A DNA stretch of 40,156 bases from Clostridium sp. (lineage in GTDB: Bacteria > Bacillota > Clostridia > Lachnospirales > Lachnospiraceae), in the NCBI GenBank assembly GCA_031275405.1, contig JAISOV010000019.1:1-40156 (forward strand), written 5' to 3'. This document shows, in pieces, positions 13,564 to 23,751 of the stretch (its first letter is position 1; the number at the start of each line of letters is the position of its first letter). A program made the translations under genes and the position numbers. The notes under the pieces are model-generated. The model was not told where the DNA came from, made no database searches, and saw only the letters and a list, made by a program, of their open reading frames with translations.

Positions 13564-14613
13564 ATGAAAACCGAAAGGACGCTGTTGGATGAAAGAAAAA
13601 CCAAGATCCTACAGGCCATTATCCGGAACTACCTGGAGACGGGGGAACCGGTAGGCAGCAGGACCATATCGAAGTATACCGACCTGAACCTAAGCTCCGC
13701 CACGATCCGAAACGAGATGGCGGATCTGGAGGAATTAGGCTATATCCTACAGCCCCATGCGTCCGCCGGTCGGATTCCTTCCGATAAAGGCTACCGTTTT
13801 TATGTGGACACCCTGATGGAGCAGCGGGAACGGGAAGTCGTGGAGATGAAAGAAATGCTTCTGGAAAAACAGAGCCGGACGGAAGACCTGTTGAAAAAAG
13901 CGGCGAAAGTCCTGGCGCAGAATACCAATTATGCTTCCATGATTTCCGCTCCCTCGACCTATCGGAACAAAGTAAAGTTCATCCAGCTTTCCAGGGTGGA
14001 CGCAGGGCAGCTTCTGGCGGTCATCGTGTCGGAAGGCAATGTGATCAAGAACAATATCCTCCCGGTCACGCAGGAACTGTCCGATGAAACCTTGCTGAAA
14101 CTGAATATCCTGCTGAATACCAACCTCATCGGCCTGTCGGTGGAGGAAATCAACCTAGGGATCATCTCCGCCGTAAAACAGCAGGCCGGCATTCACGGCG
14201 ACATTGTCAGCGAAGTGCTGGATGCGGTGGCGGATGCCATCAAGGCGGATGAGGATCTGGAGATTTACACTAGCGGCACTAACAATATCCTGCGTTATCC
14301 GGAGCTGGCGGATCAGAAAAAGGCAAGCGAGCTGATCAATACCTTTGAGGAAAAGCAGCTGCTGAATGAACTGGCGCAGGAGACCCTGGCGGATGAGAGC
14401 CATACCGGGATACAGGTCTATATCGGAAACGAGTCTCCGATTCAGAGCATGAGAGACTGCAGCGTGGTGACAGCCACCTATGAATTGGGCGAGGGACTGC
14501 GCGGAACCATAGGGATTATCGGGCCAAAGCGTATGGATTATGACAAAGTGGTGCATATCCTCCAGACACTGCGCAGCCAGATAGACGACTTATATAAGAA
14601 AGGACAGGATTAA
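13564..14613 (+). CDS. hrcA: heat-inducible transcription repressor HrcA
   Basis: 349 residues. It has the N-terminal winged helix-turn-helix (LDERKTKILQAIIRNYLETGEPVGSRTISKYTDLNLSSATIRNEMADLEELGYILQ condensed: QAII..PVGSRT..SSATIRNEMADLE), then a GAF-like domain and the inserted dimerisation region. It represses hrcA-grpE-dnaK-dnaJ through the CIRCE just upstream. ATG 13564 has only a weak ribosome site. TTG 13582 (preceded by GAAAGGA at a good spacing) would give MDERKTKIL, closer to the usual family N-terminus, so the real start may be either. First gene of the operon; grpE follows after a 27-36 bp gap. Confidence 0.96.
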   Translation: MKTERTLLDERKTKILQAIIRNYLETGEPVGSRTISKYTDLNLSSATIRNEMADLEELGYILQPHASAGRIPSDKGYRFYVDTLMEQREREVVEMKEMLLEKQSRTEDLLKKAAKVLAQNTNYASMISAPSTYRNKVKFIQLSRVDAGQLLAVIVSEGNVIKNNILPVTQELSDETLLKLNILLNTNLIGLSVEEINLGIISAVKQQAGIHGDIVSEVLDAVADAIKADEDLEIYTSGTNNILRYPELADQKKASELINTFEEKQLLNELAQETLADESHTGIQVYIGNESPIQSMRDCSVVTATYELGEGLRGTIGIIGPKRMDYDKVVHILQTLRSQIDDLYKKGQD

Positions 14614-14649
14614 AAGGATAGACGCAAGACGGAAGAAAGGATGAGATTT

Positions 14650-15384
14650 ATGGAAGGAAGCGAAAAAGAAGTTTTGGAAAATCTGAGACAAAAGGAAGGA
14701 CAGAAGGAAGGTACGGTCGGAGCCACGCCGGAAGATATGTCTGCCGCCGCGCCGGAAAGCCCGGCGGAACCGGAAAGCGTGGAAGAAGCGGAAGCTTCGG
14801 AAGACGACGAAGAGGAAGAAGCCGGGGAAGATGAACTGGAGATGTCCAGCGACGGGCAGGACGCGGGGGGCGGGCCCGCCGGGGAAGGCAGAACCTGGGC
14901 GGAGCGGAAAGCAGCGAAAAGGCAGGCGAAGCAGGATAAGAAAGCGGAAGCCTACAAAGAAAAAATTGATCAGCTGGAAGACCGCGTAAAACGCCAGATC
15001 GCGGAATTTGAAAACTTCCGGAAACGGACGGAAAAAGAAAAGATCGCCATGTTTGAAACCGGGGCAAGGAGCGTGATCGAAAAAATACTTCCGGTGGCGG
15101 ACAATTTTGAAAGAGGGCTGGCCACGGTTCCCGCGGAAACGAAAGACGACCCTTTTGTGGAGGGGATGAACAAAGTCTATCGGCAGATGGTCACGGAACT
15201 GGAAAATATAGGAGTGAGATCCATTGAAGCGTTAGGGAAAGAATTTGATCCGCAGCTGCATAACGCGGTTATGCAGGTGGAAAGCAAAGAGTATGAACCG
15301 GGGATCGTCGCCCAAGAGCTGCAGAAAGGATATACCTACCGTGACAGCGTGGTAAGGCACAGCATGGTCGCGGTGGTGAGTTAG
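14650..15384 (+). CDS. grpE: nucleotide exchange factor GrpE
   Basis: About 244 residues from ATG 14650; AAAGG at 14636-14640 is well spaced for this ATG and too close for ATG 14641. The first 85 or so residues are a long acidic, low-complexity arm (EESEAEEAEASEDDEEEEAGEDE-type), larger than in most GrpE proteins. Then comes the coiled-coil dimer helix (KAEAYKEKIDQLEDRVKRQIAEFENFRKRTEKEK) and the C-terminal beta domain (GVRSIEALGKEFDPQLHNAVMQVE..YEPGIVAQELQKGYTYRDSVVRHSMVAV). It swaps ADP for ATP on DnaK. The arm is absent from the model proteins and its role is unclear. Confidence 0.95.
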   Translation: MEGSEKEVLENLRQKEGQKEGTVGATPEDMSAAAPESPAEPESVEEAEASEDDEEEEAGEDELEMSSDGQDAGGGPAGEGRTWAERKAAKRQAKQDKKAEAYKEKIDQLEDRVKRQIAEFENFRKRTEKEKIAMFETGARSVIEKILPVADNFERGLATVPAETKDDPFVEGMNKVYRQMVTELENIGVRSIEALGKEFDPQLHNAVMQVESKEYEPGIVAQELQKGYTYRDSVVRHSMVAVVS

Positions 15385-15416
15385 ATCCGCCGGAGCGAAT
15401 CAGACGACGCAAAGCT

Positions 15417-15448
15417 GATCAAACTAAGCGGGGAAAGCGAAGCAAGAC
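15417..15448 (+). repeat. 32-bp direct repeat, copy 1 (grpE-dnaK gap)
   Basis: Begins GATCAAACTAAGCGGGG and is identical over 32 bp to 15484-15515, extended by several more bases with one mismatch. The two copies flank a 35-bp stretch with a small hairpin (GGCGT...ACGCC). The 216-bp gap between grpE and dnaK contains nothing else recognisable before the dnaK ribosome site. Confidence 0.9.
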
Positions 15449-15483
15449 GTCACCGGCGTGGCACCGACGCCAGCTGCGGCCAC

Positions 15484-15515
15484 GATCAAACTAAGCGGGG
15501 AAAGCGAAGCAAGAC
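15484..15515 (+). repeat. 32-bp direct repeat, copy 2 (grpE-dnaK gap)
   Basis: Second copy of the unit at 15417-15448, start to start 67 bp. Perfect identity points to a recent tandem duplication of about 67 bp or to maintained function, such as an mRNA-processing or binding site inside the operon. Confidence 0.9.
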
Positions 15516-15543
15516 ATCAAAATCGGCAGTACAAGACACATGA

Positions 15544-17472
<1,929 letters not shown>

Positions 17473-17631
17473 TCGGTTTGAACGCAGATCAGCATTTCCC
17501 CGCTTCCGGTACACAAAAGGTTAAGCGGCGGGTATAGGGGGATGCTTCATAGCCGCGAAGCAGCCTGCGTTCATGAGCAGGTAGCGCAGCGGAATGAGAA
17601 TATCCGCTTTACCGGCTTTCCGCAGGTCTCG

Positions 17632-17683
17632 CAAGAAGAATGGCTCAAGTGGATTTCATTTTCTTTATGGGCCATTCTTCTTG
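17632..17683 (+). other. 13-bp perfect stem-loop between dnaK and dnaJ
   Basis: 17632-17644 (CAAGAAGAATGGC) pairs perfectly with 17671-17683 around a 26-nt loop. No T-run follows, so it is not a standard terminator. It lies 50 bp before dnaJ in a 261-bp gap (17473-17733) that also contains smaller hairpins (around 17543-17575). It is a candidate processing or stability element that could set DnaK:DnaJ ratios. Confidence 0.65.
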
Positions 17684-17733
17684 TGGACTGTTCCGGGAAA
17701 TTTGGCGCAGGCAGGATGGATTGAGGTATAGGG

Positions 17734-18900
17734 ATGGCAGAGCAGAAACGGGACTATTATGAGGTACTCGGGATAGACAAGGGCGCGGATGACGCGGCGA
17801 TCAAAAAGGCCTACCGGGTCTTGGCGAAGAAGTATCATCCCGACATGAATCCGGGGAATGTCGAAGCGGAGAAGAAATTCAAAGAAGCTTCCGAGGCCTA
17901 TGCAGTCTTGAGTGATCCGGCAAAAAGGCGTCAGTACGACCAGTTCGGTCACGCGGCTTTTGACGGCGGAGCCGGGGGAACGGGCGGCTTTGACTTTAGC
18001 GGTACTGACTTTAGTGATATATTCGGCGATCTTTTCGGTGATTTTTTTGGCGGCGGACGCAGGAGCGGGAGCGGCGGGCGCAGCGGCCCGATGAAGGGAA
18101 GCAATCTGCGAACCAGTATCCGCATTACTTTTGAGGAAGCGGTGTTCGGCTGTGAAAAGGAAATCGAGCTGACGGTGAAAGAGACCTGTAAGACGTGTAA
18201 CGGCAGCGGCGCGAAGCCCGGGACGACTCCGGAAGCCTGTAGCAAATGCGGCGGAAAAGGGCAGGTGGTCTTCACACAGCAGTCTTTCTTTGGTACGATC
18301 CGAAACGTACAGACCTGTCCGGACTGTCAGGGAAGCGGGAAGATCATCAAGGAAAAATGTCCGGACTGTCGGGGAACCGGCCATACGCCGATGAAAAAGC
18401 GTTATGCGGTGGAAATCCCCGCCGGGATCGACAACGGACAGAGCATATTAATGCATGGGCTGGGGGAAGCCGGAACAAACGGCGGCCCTCGGGGAGACGT
18501 GCGCGTGGAGATTATGGTCGGCCGCCATCCGATTTTTCAGCGGCAGGAATTCAACCTTTACTCCACCGTTCCCATGCCGTTTGCCATTGCGGCGCTAGGC
18601 GGCGAGGTGGTCATCGACACGGTGGACGGGAAAGTGATTTATGACGTGAAGCCCGGAACGCAGACGGACACGAAAGTACGGCTGAAAGGGAAAGGGGTTC
18701 CGACTTGGCGCAACAAAGAAGTACGCGGCGACCACTATGTGACGCTGGTGGTACAGGTGCCGGATAAGCTGAGCCATGAAGCCAAGGAAGCCTTGAGACA
18801 GTTTGACGCCCTGTCTGGGGATACCCTGAAACAGGCGGGAAAAGCAGCCGGAGATAGCAAAGGAAACGAGCCGGAAAAAAAGCCGTTCTGGAAAAAATAG
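17734..18900 (+). CDS. dnaJ: chaperone protein DnaJ (Hsp40)
   Basis: 388 residues, ATG 17734 behind GAGG. J-domain residues 1-70 with HPD at 35-37, a Gly/Phe-rich linker with [24 protein letters not shown], and four zinc-binding repeats ([32 protein letters not shown]). Two beta-barrel client-binding domains and a dimerisation tail follow. It delivers unfolded proteins to DnaK and stimulates its ATPase. All metal-binding Cys are present. A hairpin with T's follows the stop (18917-18954), so part of the transcripts may end here. Confidence 0.98.
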   Translation: MAEQKRDYYEVLGIDKGADDAAIKKAYRVLAKKYHPDMNPGNVEAEKKFKEASEAYAVLSDPAKRRQYDQFGHAAFDGGAGGTGGFDFSGTDFSDIFGDLFGDFFGGGRRSGSGGRSGPMKGSNLRTSIRITFEEAVFGCEKEIELTVKETCKTCNGSGAKPGTTPEACSKCGGKGQVVFTQQSFFGTIRNVQTCPDCQGSGKIIKEKCPDCRGTGHTPMKKRYAVEIPAGIDNGQSILMHGLGEAGTNGGPRGDVRVEIMVGRHPIFQRQEFNLYSTVPMPFAIAALGGEVVIDTVDGKVIYDVKPGTQTDTKVRLKGKGVPTWRNKEVRGDHYVTLVVQVPDKLSHEAKEALRQFDALSGDTLKQAGKAAGDSKGNEPEKKPFWKK

Positions 18901-18916
18901 ACAGGAATAGAGAATG

Positions 18917-18954
18917 GGCTGTCATGCTGGAATGGCTGACAGCCTCCGTGTTTT
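18917..18954 (+). terminator. weak terminator or attenuator after dnaJ
   Basis: GGCTGTCA (18917-18924) pairs with TGACAGCC (18937-18944), then TCCGTGTTTT. The T-run is short and interrupted, so read-through into the next genes is likely. It overlaps the first possible start (18955) of the next gene, which supports the later start at 18973. Confidence 0.55.
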
Positions 18955-18972
18955 ATGGCGGAGACGGGTGCG

Positions 18973-20682
18973 ATGGAGGAAAGGGCAAAAGAATATCTCG
19001 GACTGGTCTGCAATTTCTATATCGTAGCTCTGCTTCTGGCGCTGCCGCTTTACATGAAAGAGGGCTACTGGCAGCTTGGGGACGCGAAATATGTACTCTT
19101 TCGGAACATCTCCCTGATCTGCCTGTTCCTCTGGGCGGCAGTGAGCATCCTGCGATCAGCCGTGCGGCTCTGGGGCAAAGACTGGGGCAGGCGTATCCAT
19201 GCGGACGGGCGGTTAAAGGAAACGCGGGACGGGAGCGGGAACCGCAGTCTGGACAGGCATGTTTTCCTGGGTACCTGGTCATGGACGGACGGCCTGGTTC
19301 TGGCGTATGGCGCGGTCAGCGCGCTGTCCTGTCTTTTCAGCGAATATCCGGCTACCGCCTGGCTCGGCTATCGGCAGTGGTACATGGGCCTGTTTTCACA
19401 GCTGCTGTTCGTCTGGATCTATTTTTTGGTTTCCCGCAGTCATGACGGCGGCATGTTCGCGGTCTGGGTAGGGCAGGGCGGGCTGCTCGTGGTATCGCTC
19501 CTGGGGATCCTGAACCGGATGGGCGTGGATCCGCTCGGCGTCTTTGCCGGATGGCAGAGGGGCGACTGGGAATATACCCATCTGCTTTCCACAGTCGGCA
19601 ATATCAACTGGCTTTGCGGCTATCTATGCGTATCACTGCCTTTGGCGGTTGTGTGTTTCCTCCGGGCAAAAGACCGCGTACAGGAGGTTTTCTTCTATAG
19701 TGTTTCTCTGCTCGGGCTGCTGCTTTTATGCGTCCAGAGCAGTGACAGCGGGCTTCTGATTCTGGGAATCGGGGCGATGGCGGCCTTCTGCCTGGCCCTG
19801 CGCTCGGAAAAGGACTTGCGCGGCGTGCTGGCGCTAGGGGGCGGTCTGGCGGCCATGCTTCTTCCGTTTGGGATTTTTTTTGAAAAAGTCACGGACTGGA
19901 AACATTTCCCTTGGGATGACCAGGGGCATAGGATCTTGACCTGGAAAGGCTGGCCGCTGGTCGCGCTTCTGCTTCTGGCAGTCCATGCGGTATCCCGAAA
20001 AATCGCTTTTTCCAAAATCCGGCGTATGGCGGTGCTTCTGGCGGCGTTTGGGACGGCGTGCGGCGCGCTGTTTGTTTTTTTTACCCTGGGAAAAAGCGGA
20101 GGGGCCGTTCTCTGGGATTATTCATGGGGGAACGGACGAGGGGGGCTTTGGACGCTTGCGGTGAAGAGCTTCCGGGAGGGGAACCTGCTCCGGAAGCTCT
20201 TGGGCGTAGGTCCGGACTGCTTCGGGGAGCATGTCTTTTCCGTCTTTGCGACGGAGGAATATCTGACCCAGGACGGGCCTTTTGCGGACGCTGTCTTTAC
20301 GAACGCCCATAATGAATGGCTGAACCAGCTGGTGAACACCGGAATCTTGGGGATGGCGGCTTACCTTGGCATTTTTGCGGTATCCGGGATTCGTTACCTG
20401 AAAGGCTGCCGGAAGGACACCTTTTTGTATCTGGGCATTCTGACGCTGGCCTTATATGCCGCGAATGCTTCGTTCAGCTTTCAGGAAGTGATGAACGCGC
20501 CGTTTTTGTTCCTCGTACTGGGGCTGTGTGAGAACCGTCTGCGCAGGACGGATAAGGTTGAAAGACTTGCATTCTTTCAACCGGAGCTTTGTGCCACGCA
20601 CAAAGTCTCCAGACTTTGGAAGGGGCATCGTTATAAAAATCGAATCAATAGGAGTCGAACCGATGAAATGGAAAAAATTTAA
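18973..20682 (+). CDS. O-antigen ligase/polymerase-like polytopic membrane protein
   Basis: 569 residues from ATG 18973 (GGAG nine to ten bases upstream); ATG 18955 would start inside the hairpin tail. About eleven or twelve membrane helices, a large loop near residues 390-430 and the segment FTNAHNEWLNQLVNTGILGMAAYLGIF (H and E conserved) match the Wzy_C/O-antigen ligase family. These join or polymerise lipid-linked glycans on the outer face of the membrane; in a Gram-positive cell the product would be a wall or capsular polysaccharide. The gene sits between dnaJ and prmA, where related genomes usually have nothing. Its last 40 or so codons run through the 87-bp repeat (20554-20640) and overlap the prmA start by 20 bp, so its C-terminal tail is probably not part of the ancestral domain. 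Confidence 0.8.
   Translation: MEERAKEYLGLVCNFYIVALLLALPLYMKEGYWQLGDAKYVLFRNISLICLFLWAAVSILRSAVRLWGKDWGRRIHADGRLKETRDGSGNRSLDRHVFLGTWSWTDGLVLAYGAVSALSCLFSEYPATAWLGYRQWYMGLFSQLLFVWIYFLVSRSHDGGMFAVWVGQGGLLVVSLLGILNRMGVDPLGVFAGWQRGDWEYTHLLSTVGNINWLCGYLCVSLPLAVVCFLRAKDRVQEVFFYSVSLLGLLLLCVQSSDSGLLILGIGAMAAFCLALRSEKDLRGVLALGGGLAAMLLPFGIFFEKVTDWKHFPWDDQGHRILTWKGWPLVALLLLAVHAVSRKIAFSKIRRMAVLLAAFGTACGALFVFFTLGKSGGAVLWDYSWGNGRGGLWTLAVKSFREGNLLRKLLGVGPDCFGEHVFSVFATEEYLTQDGPFADAVFTNAHNEWLNQLVNTGILGMAAYLGIFAVSGIRYLKGCRKDTFLYLGILTLALYAANASFSFQEVMNAPFLFLVLGLCENRLRRTDKVERLAFFQPELCATHKVSRLWKGHRYKNRINRSRTDEMEKI
20554..20640 (+). repeat. dispersed 87-bp double-hairpin repeat, copy A
   Basis: Aligns without gaps to 31410-31496 at about 67 of 87 positions. 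First hairpin: GGTTGAAAGA (20556-20565) with TCTTTCAACC (20573-20582), 7-nt loop. Second hairpin: CTTTGTGC (20587-20594) with GCACAAAG (20598-20605). Both copies lie in the same orientation immediately before a tRNA- or ribosome-modification gene. It falls within the 3' end of the ligase reading frame and just upstream of the prmA ribosome site. Confidence 0.85.
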
Positions 20683-21649
20683 GATCTGGACGCTTGCGGA
20701 AACGGAGGATATTGTAATCAGCGCCCTTTCTGACCTTGGTCTGGAGGGGGCGCAGATTGAGGACAAAGTGCCGCTGACCGCGTCGGAACGGGAGCGGATG
20801 TTCGTGGACATCCCGCCCCAGTATGAGGAAGACGACGGCACGGCGCAGCTTAGCTTCTTTGCGCAGCTTCTGGAGGACGGTACGCTGGAGGTCTCCGGGC
20901 GGAGCTGGACGCAGGAAGGGCTGCTGGAAGCCATCCAAGAGGAACTGGAAGGCCTGCGCAGGTGGGCGGACATTGGTGATGGGAGCATAGAAATAGAAGA
21001 AACGCAGGATCTTGACTGGGTGAATAACTGGAAGCAGTATTTTCGTAAATTCACCGTGGACGGCATTGTCATCATCCCTTCGTGGGAGAAAACCGGGCCG
21101 CAGGCCGCCGGTCGGCCAGTTCTGCGGATGGATCCGGGAACGGCGTTCGGCACCGGGATGCACGAGACTACGCAGCTGTGTATCCGCGCCCTGCGAAAAT
21201 ACGTCACGGAGGGCGCGGCTGTCCTGGACGTGGGAACCGGAAGCGGTATCCTGGGCATGGTGGCGCTTCTGTCCGGGGCGGGCGCCGTAACGGGAACGGA
21301 TCTGGATCCTTGCGCGGCGGAAGCGGCGGCGAAAAACTGCGAAGCCAACTGGGTCACGCCGGAGAGGTTCCGGCTGGTCATGGGGAACCTGATCACCGAA
21401 GAGGATGTGCGAAGCCGGGTCGGATATGGCTGCTATGACATCGTGGCCGCCAATATCGTGGCCGAGGTGCTGGTACCGCTGACTCCGGTGGCACTGTGCC
21501 ATCTGAAACAAGGGGGCGTGTACATCACTTCCGGAATCATCGACGACAAGGAACAGGTCGTGGCGCAGGCGGTCGCGGCCGCCGGGATGGAGATCCTGGA
21601 AACGAACCGCCAGGGGGAGTGGGTCAGTATCGTTGCCCGGAAAGTCTGA
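20663..21649 (+). CDS. prmA: ribosomal protein L11 methyltransferase
   Basis: 328 residues; ATG 20663 has ATAGGAG eight bases upstream, whereas the longer frame from 20528 starts in the repeat. An N-terminal substrate-recognition domain (MKWKKFKIWTLAETEDIVISALSDLG) is followed by the class I SAM-binding fold: DPGTAFGTGMHETTQLCI, motif I LDVGTGSGILGM, TDLDPCA and the AANIVAEVL segment equivalent to the NILA/NP motif. It trimethylates amino groups of ribosomal protein L11. The place after dnaJ and before rsmE matches the conserved Gram-positive order; start overlaps the upstream gene. Confidence 0.96.
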   Translation: MKWKKFKIWTLAETEDIVISALSDLGLEGAQIEDKVPLTASERERMFVDIPPQYEEDDGTAQLSFFAQLLEDGTLEVSGRSWTQEGLLEAIQEELEGLRRWADIGDGSIEIEETQDLDWVNNWKQYFRKFTVDGIVIIPSWEKTGPQAAGRPVLRMDPGTAFGTGMHETTQLCIRALRKYVTEGAAVLDVGTGSGILGMVALLSGAGAVTGTDLDPCAAEAAAKNCEANWVTPERFRLVMGNLITEEDVRSRVGYGCYDIVAANIVAEVLVPLTPVALCHLKQGGVYITSGIIDDKEQVVAQAVAAAGMEILETNRQGEWVSIVARKV

Positions 21650-21663
21650 AAACGGAGAAGACA

Positions 21664-22404
21664 ATGAAGCATTTTTTTGTACCCGCAGATCAGGTCACGG
21701 GGAAGACCTTTACGATTCTTGGAAACGATGTGAACCATATCCGCAACGTCCTGCGCATGAAGCCGGGCGAAGAACTTTCCGTCAGCAACGGGCGGGACGG
21801 CAGGGAATACCGCTGCGGGATTGTCGCTATCGAGGAAGACCGTGTGGTCTGCGCCCTGCGTTTCATCAAAGAAGCCGCTGTGGAGCTTCCCTCGAAAGTC
21901 TATCTGTTTCAGGCGCTGCCTAAGGCGGATAAGATGGAGCTGATCATCCAGAAAACCGTGGAACTGGGCGTCCATGAGATCATCCCGGTGGCCTGCGCCC
22001 GGTGCGTGGTGAAACTGGATCCCGCAAAGGCAAGGGTCAAAGCCGGCCGGTGGCAGTCGCTGGCGGAAGCGGCGGCAAAGCAGAGCGGCCGGGGGATCGT
22101 GCCTAAGGTCGCTCCGGTGACGACTTTTCCCAAGGCTCTGGAATACGCGGCGGCAATGGACGTGAAACTCATTCCCTATGAACTGGAGGAAGGGATGGGC
22201 AGGACGAAGGAAGCCCTGGGGAGCCTGAACGCCGGGCAGACGGTAGCGGTCTTTATCGGGCCGGAGGGAGGTTTTGAGGAAACGGAGGTAAAGCGCGCCA
22301 GAGATGTGGGAAGTATTCCCATTACTCTTGGGAAGCGTATCCTGCGCACGGAAACCGCCGGACTTACGCTGATGGCGTGGATCATGTATCAGCTGGAGGA
22401 ATAG
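21664..22404 (+). CDS. rsmE: 16S rRNA (uracil-1498-N3)-methyltransferase
   Basis: 246 residues, ATG 21664, 14 bp after prmA. The N-terminal PUA-like domain (MKHFFVPADQV..FTILGNDVNHIRNVLRMKPGEEL) and the SPOUT knot with FIGPEGGFEETEV and LGKRILRTETAGLTLMAWIMY are diagnostic. Methylates N3 of U1498 in the decoding region of 16S rRNA. Probably one transcript with prmA. The repair to ordinary intergenic spacing here contrasts with the crowded junction upstream. Confidence 0.96.
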   Translation: MKHFFVPADQVTGKTFTILGNDVNHIRNVLRMKPGEELSVSNGRDGREYRCGIVAIEEDRVVCALRFIKEAAVELPSKVYLFQALPKADKMELIIQKTVELGVHEIIPVACARCVVKLDPAKARVKAGRWQSLAEAAAKQSGRGIVPKVAPVTTFPKALEYAAAMDVKLIPYELEEGMGRTKEALGSLNAGQTVAVFIGPEGGFEETEVKRARDVGSIPITLGKRILRTETAGLTLMAWIMYQLEE

Positions 22405-22481
22405 CAGAACCTTTTTTCCTGCATAAGATAGGATAGAACAAAAAGACCATGAAGTACGTGTCTGAAAAAGGAGACCTATCA

Positions 22482-23651
22482 ATGGAAATATATTTGGATA
22501 ACTCAGCCACGACGAAAGTGTTCCCGGAAGTAGCCGAGCTGATGACCAGAATCATGTGCGAGGACTACGGAAATTCCTCCAGCCTGCACACGAAAGGGAT
22601 GGAAGCGGAAAGCTACCTTCGTTATGCCAGAGAAACGCTGGCCCATATTCTGAAAGTACAGGAAAAAGAGCTGATTTTTACTTCCGGCGGCACAGAATCG
22701 GATAACCTGGCCCTGATAGGCGCCGCCCAGGCCAATCACCGGAAAGGCAGACATCTGATCACCACCCAGATCGAGCATTCCGCCGTCTTGCAGACTATGC
22801 GCCATCTGGAGACGATAGGTTACAGGGTCACTTATCTTCCGGTGGATTCCGGCGGCTGTATCCGCCTGGAGGATCTGCACCGGGCGATCGGCCCGGATAC
22901 CATCCTGGTATCCATCATGCACACCAACAATGAAATCGGTTCCGTACAGCCGATCGTGGAAGCCGGGGAGCTGATCAAACGGGTAAATCCGTACACTCTG
23001 TTCCATGTGGACGCGGTGCAGGGCTTCGGAAAAAGCTATTTTTTCCCCAAAAAGATGAATATCGACTTGCTGTCGATGAGCGGCCACAAGATCCATGGCC
23101 CTAAAGGCGTGGGGCTTCTGTATGTGGGCGACAAGGTGAAGCTGCAGCCGCAGAGCTACGGCGGCGGGCAGCAGCAGAATCTTCGTTCCGGCACGGAGAA
23201 TGTTCCGGGGGCGGCGGGGATGGCAAAAGCGGCACAGCTGCTGTACGCCAGTCTTCCGGAGGAAGTCGCCGTCTTGTATCAGCTCAAAAGCGCCTTTATC
23301 GAGGGCGTCCGGCGGATCGAGGGCGTCCGGATAAACGGCCTGCTGTCCGGAAGACCGCTGGGAGAAGGTACCGCCCCCCATGTCATCAGCATTTCGGTTC
23401 CGGGAGTACGCAGTGAAGTCCTGCTCCACGCCTTGGAAGACAAAGGGATCTATGTATCGGCGGGCAGCGCCTGCTCGGCGAGGAAGGCCCAGCCCTCGGC
23501 AGTCCTGAAAGCTTTGGGAATGCCCAAGGATCTGCAGGAGTCCACCATACGGGTCAGCCTTTCCGTCTTCACCACGATGGGAGAAATCAACTATACATTG
23601 CATACAATGTATGATATGATTCCTGTATTGAGGAAATATACCAGTAAATAA
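22482..23651 (+). CDS. cysteine desulfurase (NifS/IscS family)
   Basis: 389 residues. ATG 22482 with AAAAAGGAG eight bases upstream gives MEIYLDNSATTKV, the normal family start; ATG 22449 is not used. PLP-binding lysine K203 in SGHKIHGPKG, the HVDAVQ segment, and the catalytic C331 in SAGSACSARK are present. It takes sulfur from L-cysteine as a persulfide. Lying 100 bp before thiI and with ThiI lacking a rhodanese domain, it is very probably the dedicated sulfur donor for 4-thiouridine in tRNA (NifZ-like role), though a wider Fe-S role cannot be excluded. Confidence 0.93.
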   Translation: MEIYLDNSATTKVFPEVAELMTRIMCEDYGNSSSLHTKGMEAESYLRYARETLAHILKVQEKELIFTSGGTESDNLALIGAAQANHRKGRHLITTQIEHSAVLQTMRHLETIGYRVTYLPVDSGGCIRLEDLHRAIGPDTILVSIMHTNNEIGSVQPIVEAGELIKRVNPYTLFHVDAVQGFGKSYFFPKKMNIDLLSMSGHKIHGPKGVGLLYVGDKVKLQPQSYGGGQQQNLRSGTENVPGAAGMAKAAQLLYASLPEEVAVLYQLKSAFIEGVRRIEGVRINGLLSGRPLGEGTAPHVISISVPGVRSEVLLHALEDKGIYVSAGSACSARKAQPSAVLKALGMPKDLQESTIRVSLSVFTTMGEINYTLHTMYDMIPVLRKYTSK

Positions 23652-23751
23652 GACCGGCGGCGTACCGGATTTTCGTATGGAGTCAAGCGTGAAAAGGTGT
23701 GAAAAATCCATACCTGCCCAGATCGCTTTCCAATTAGACGGGAGCAAGGAC

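Noticed and set aside
17540..17600. Possible tRNA-like fold in the dnaK-dnaJ gap
   Set aside because: Small stems occur, but no D-, anticodon- and T-arm pattern and no CCA-side pairing could be built.
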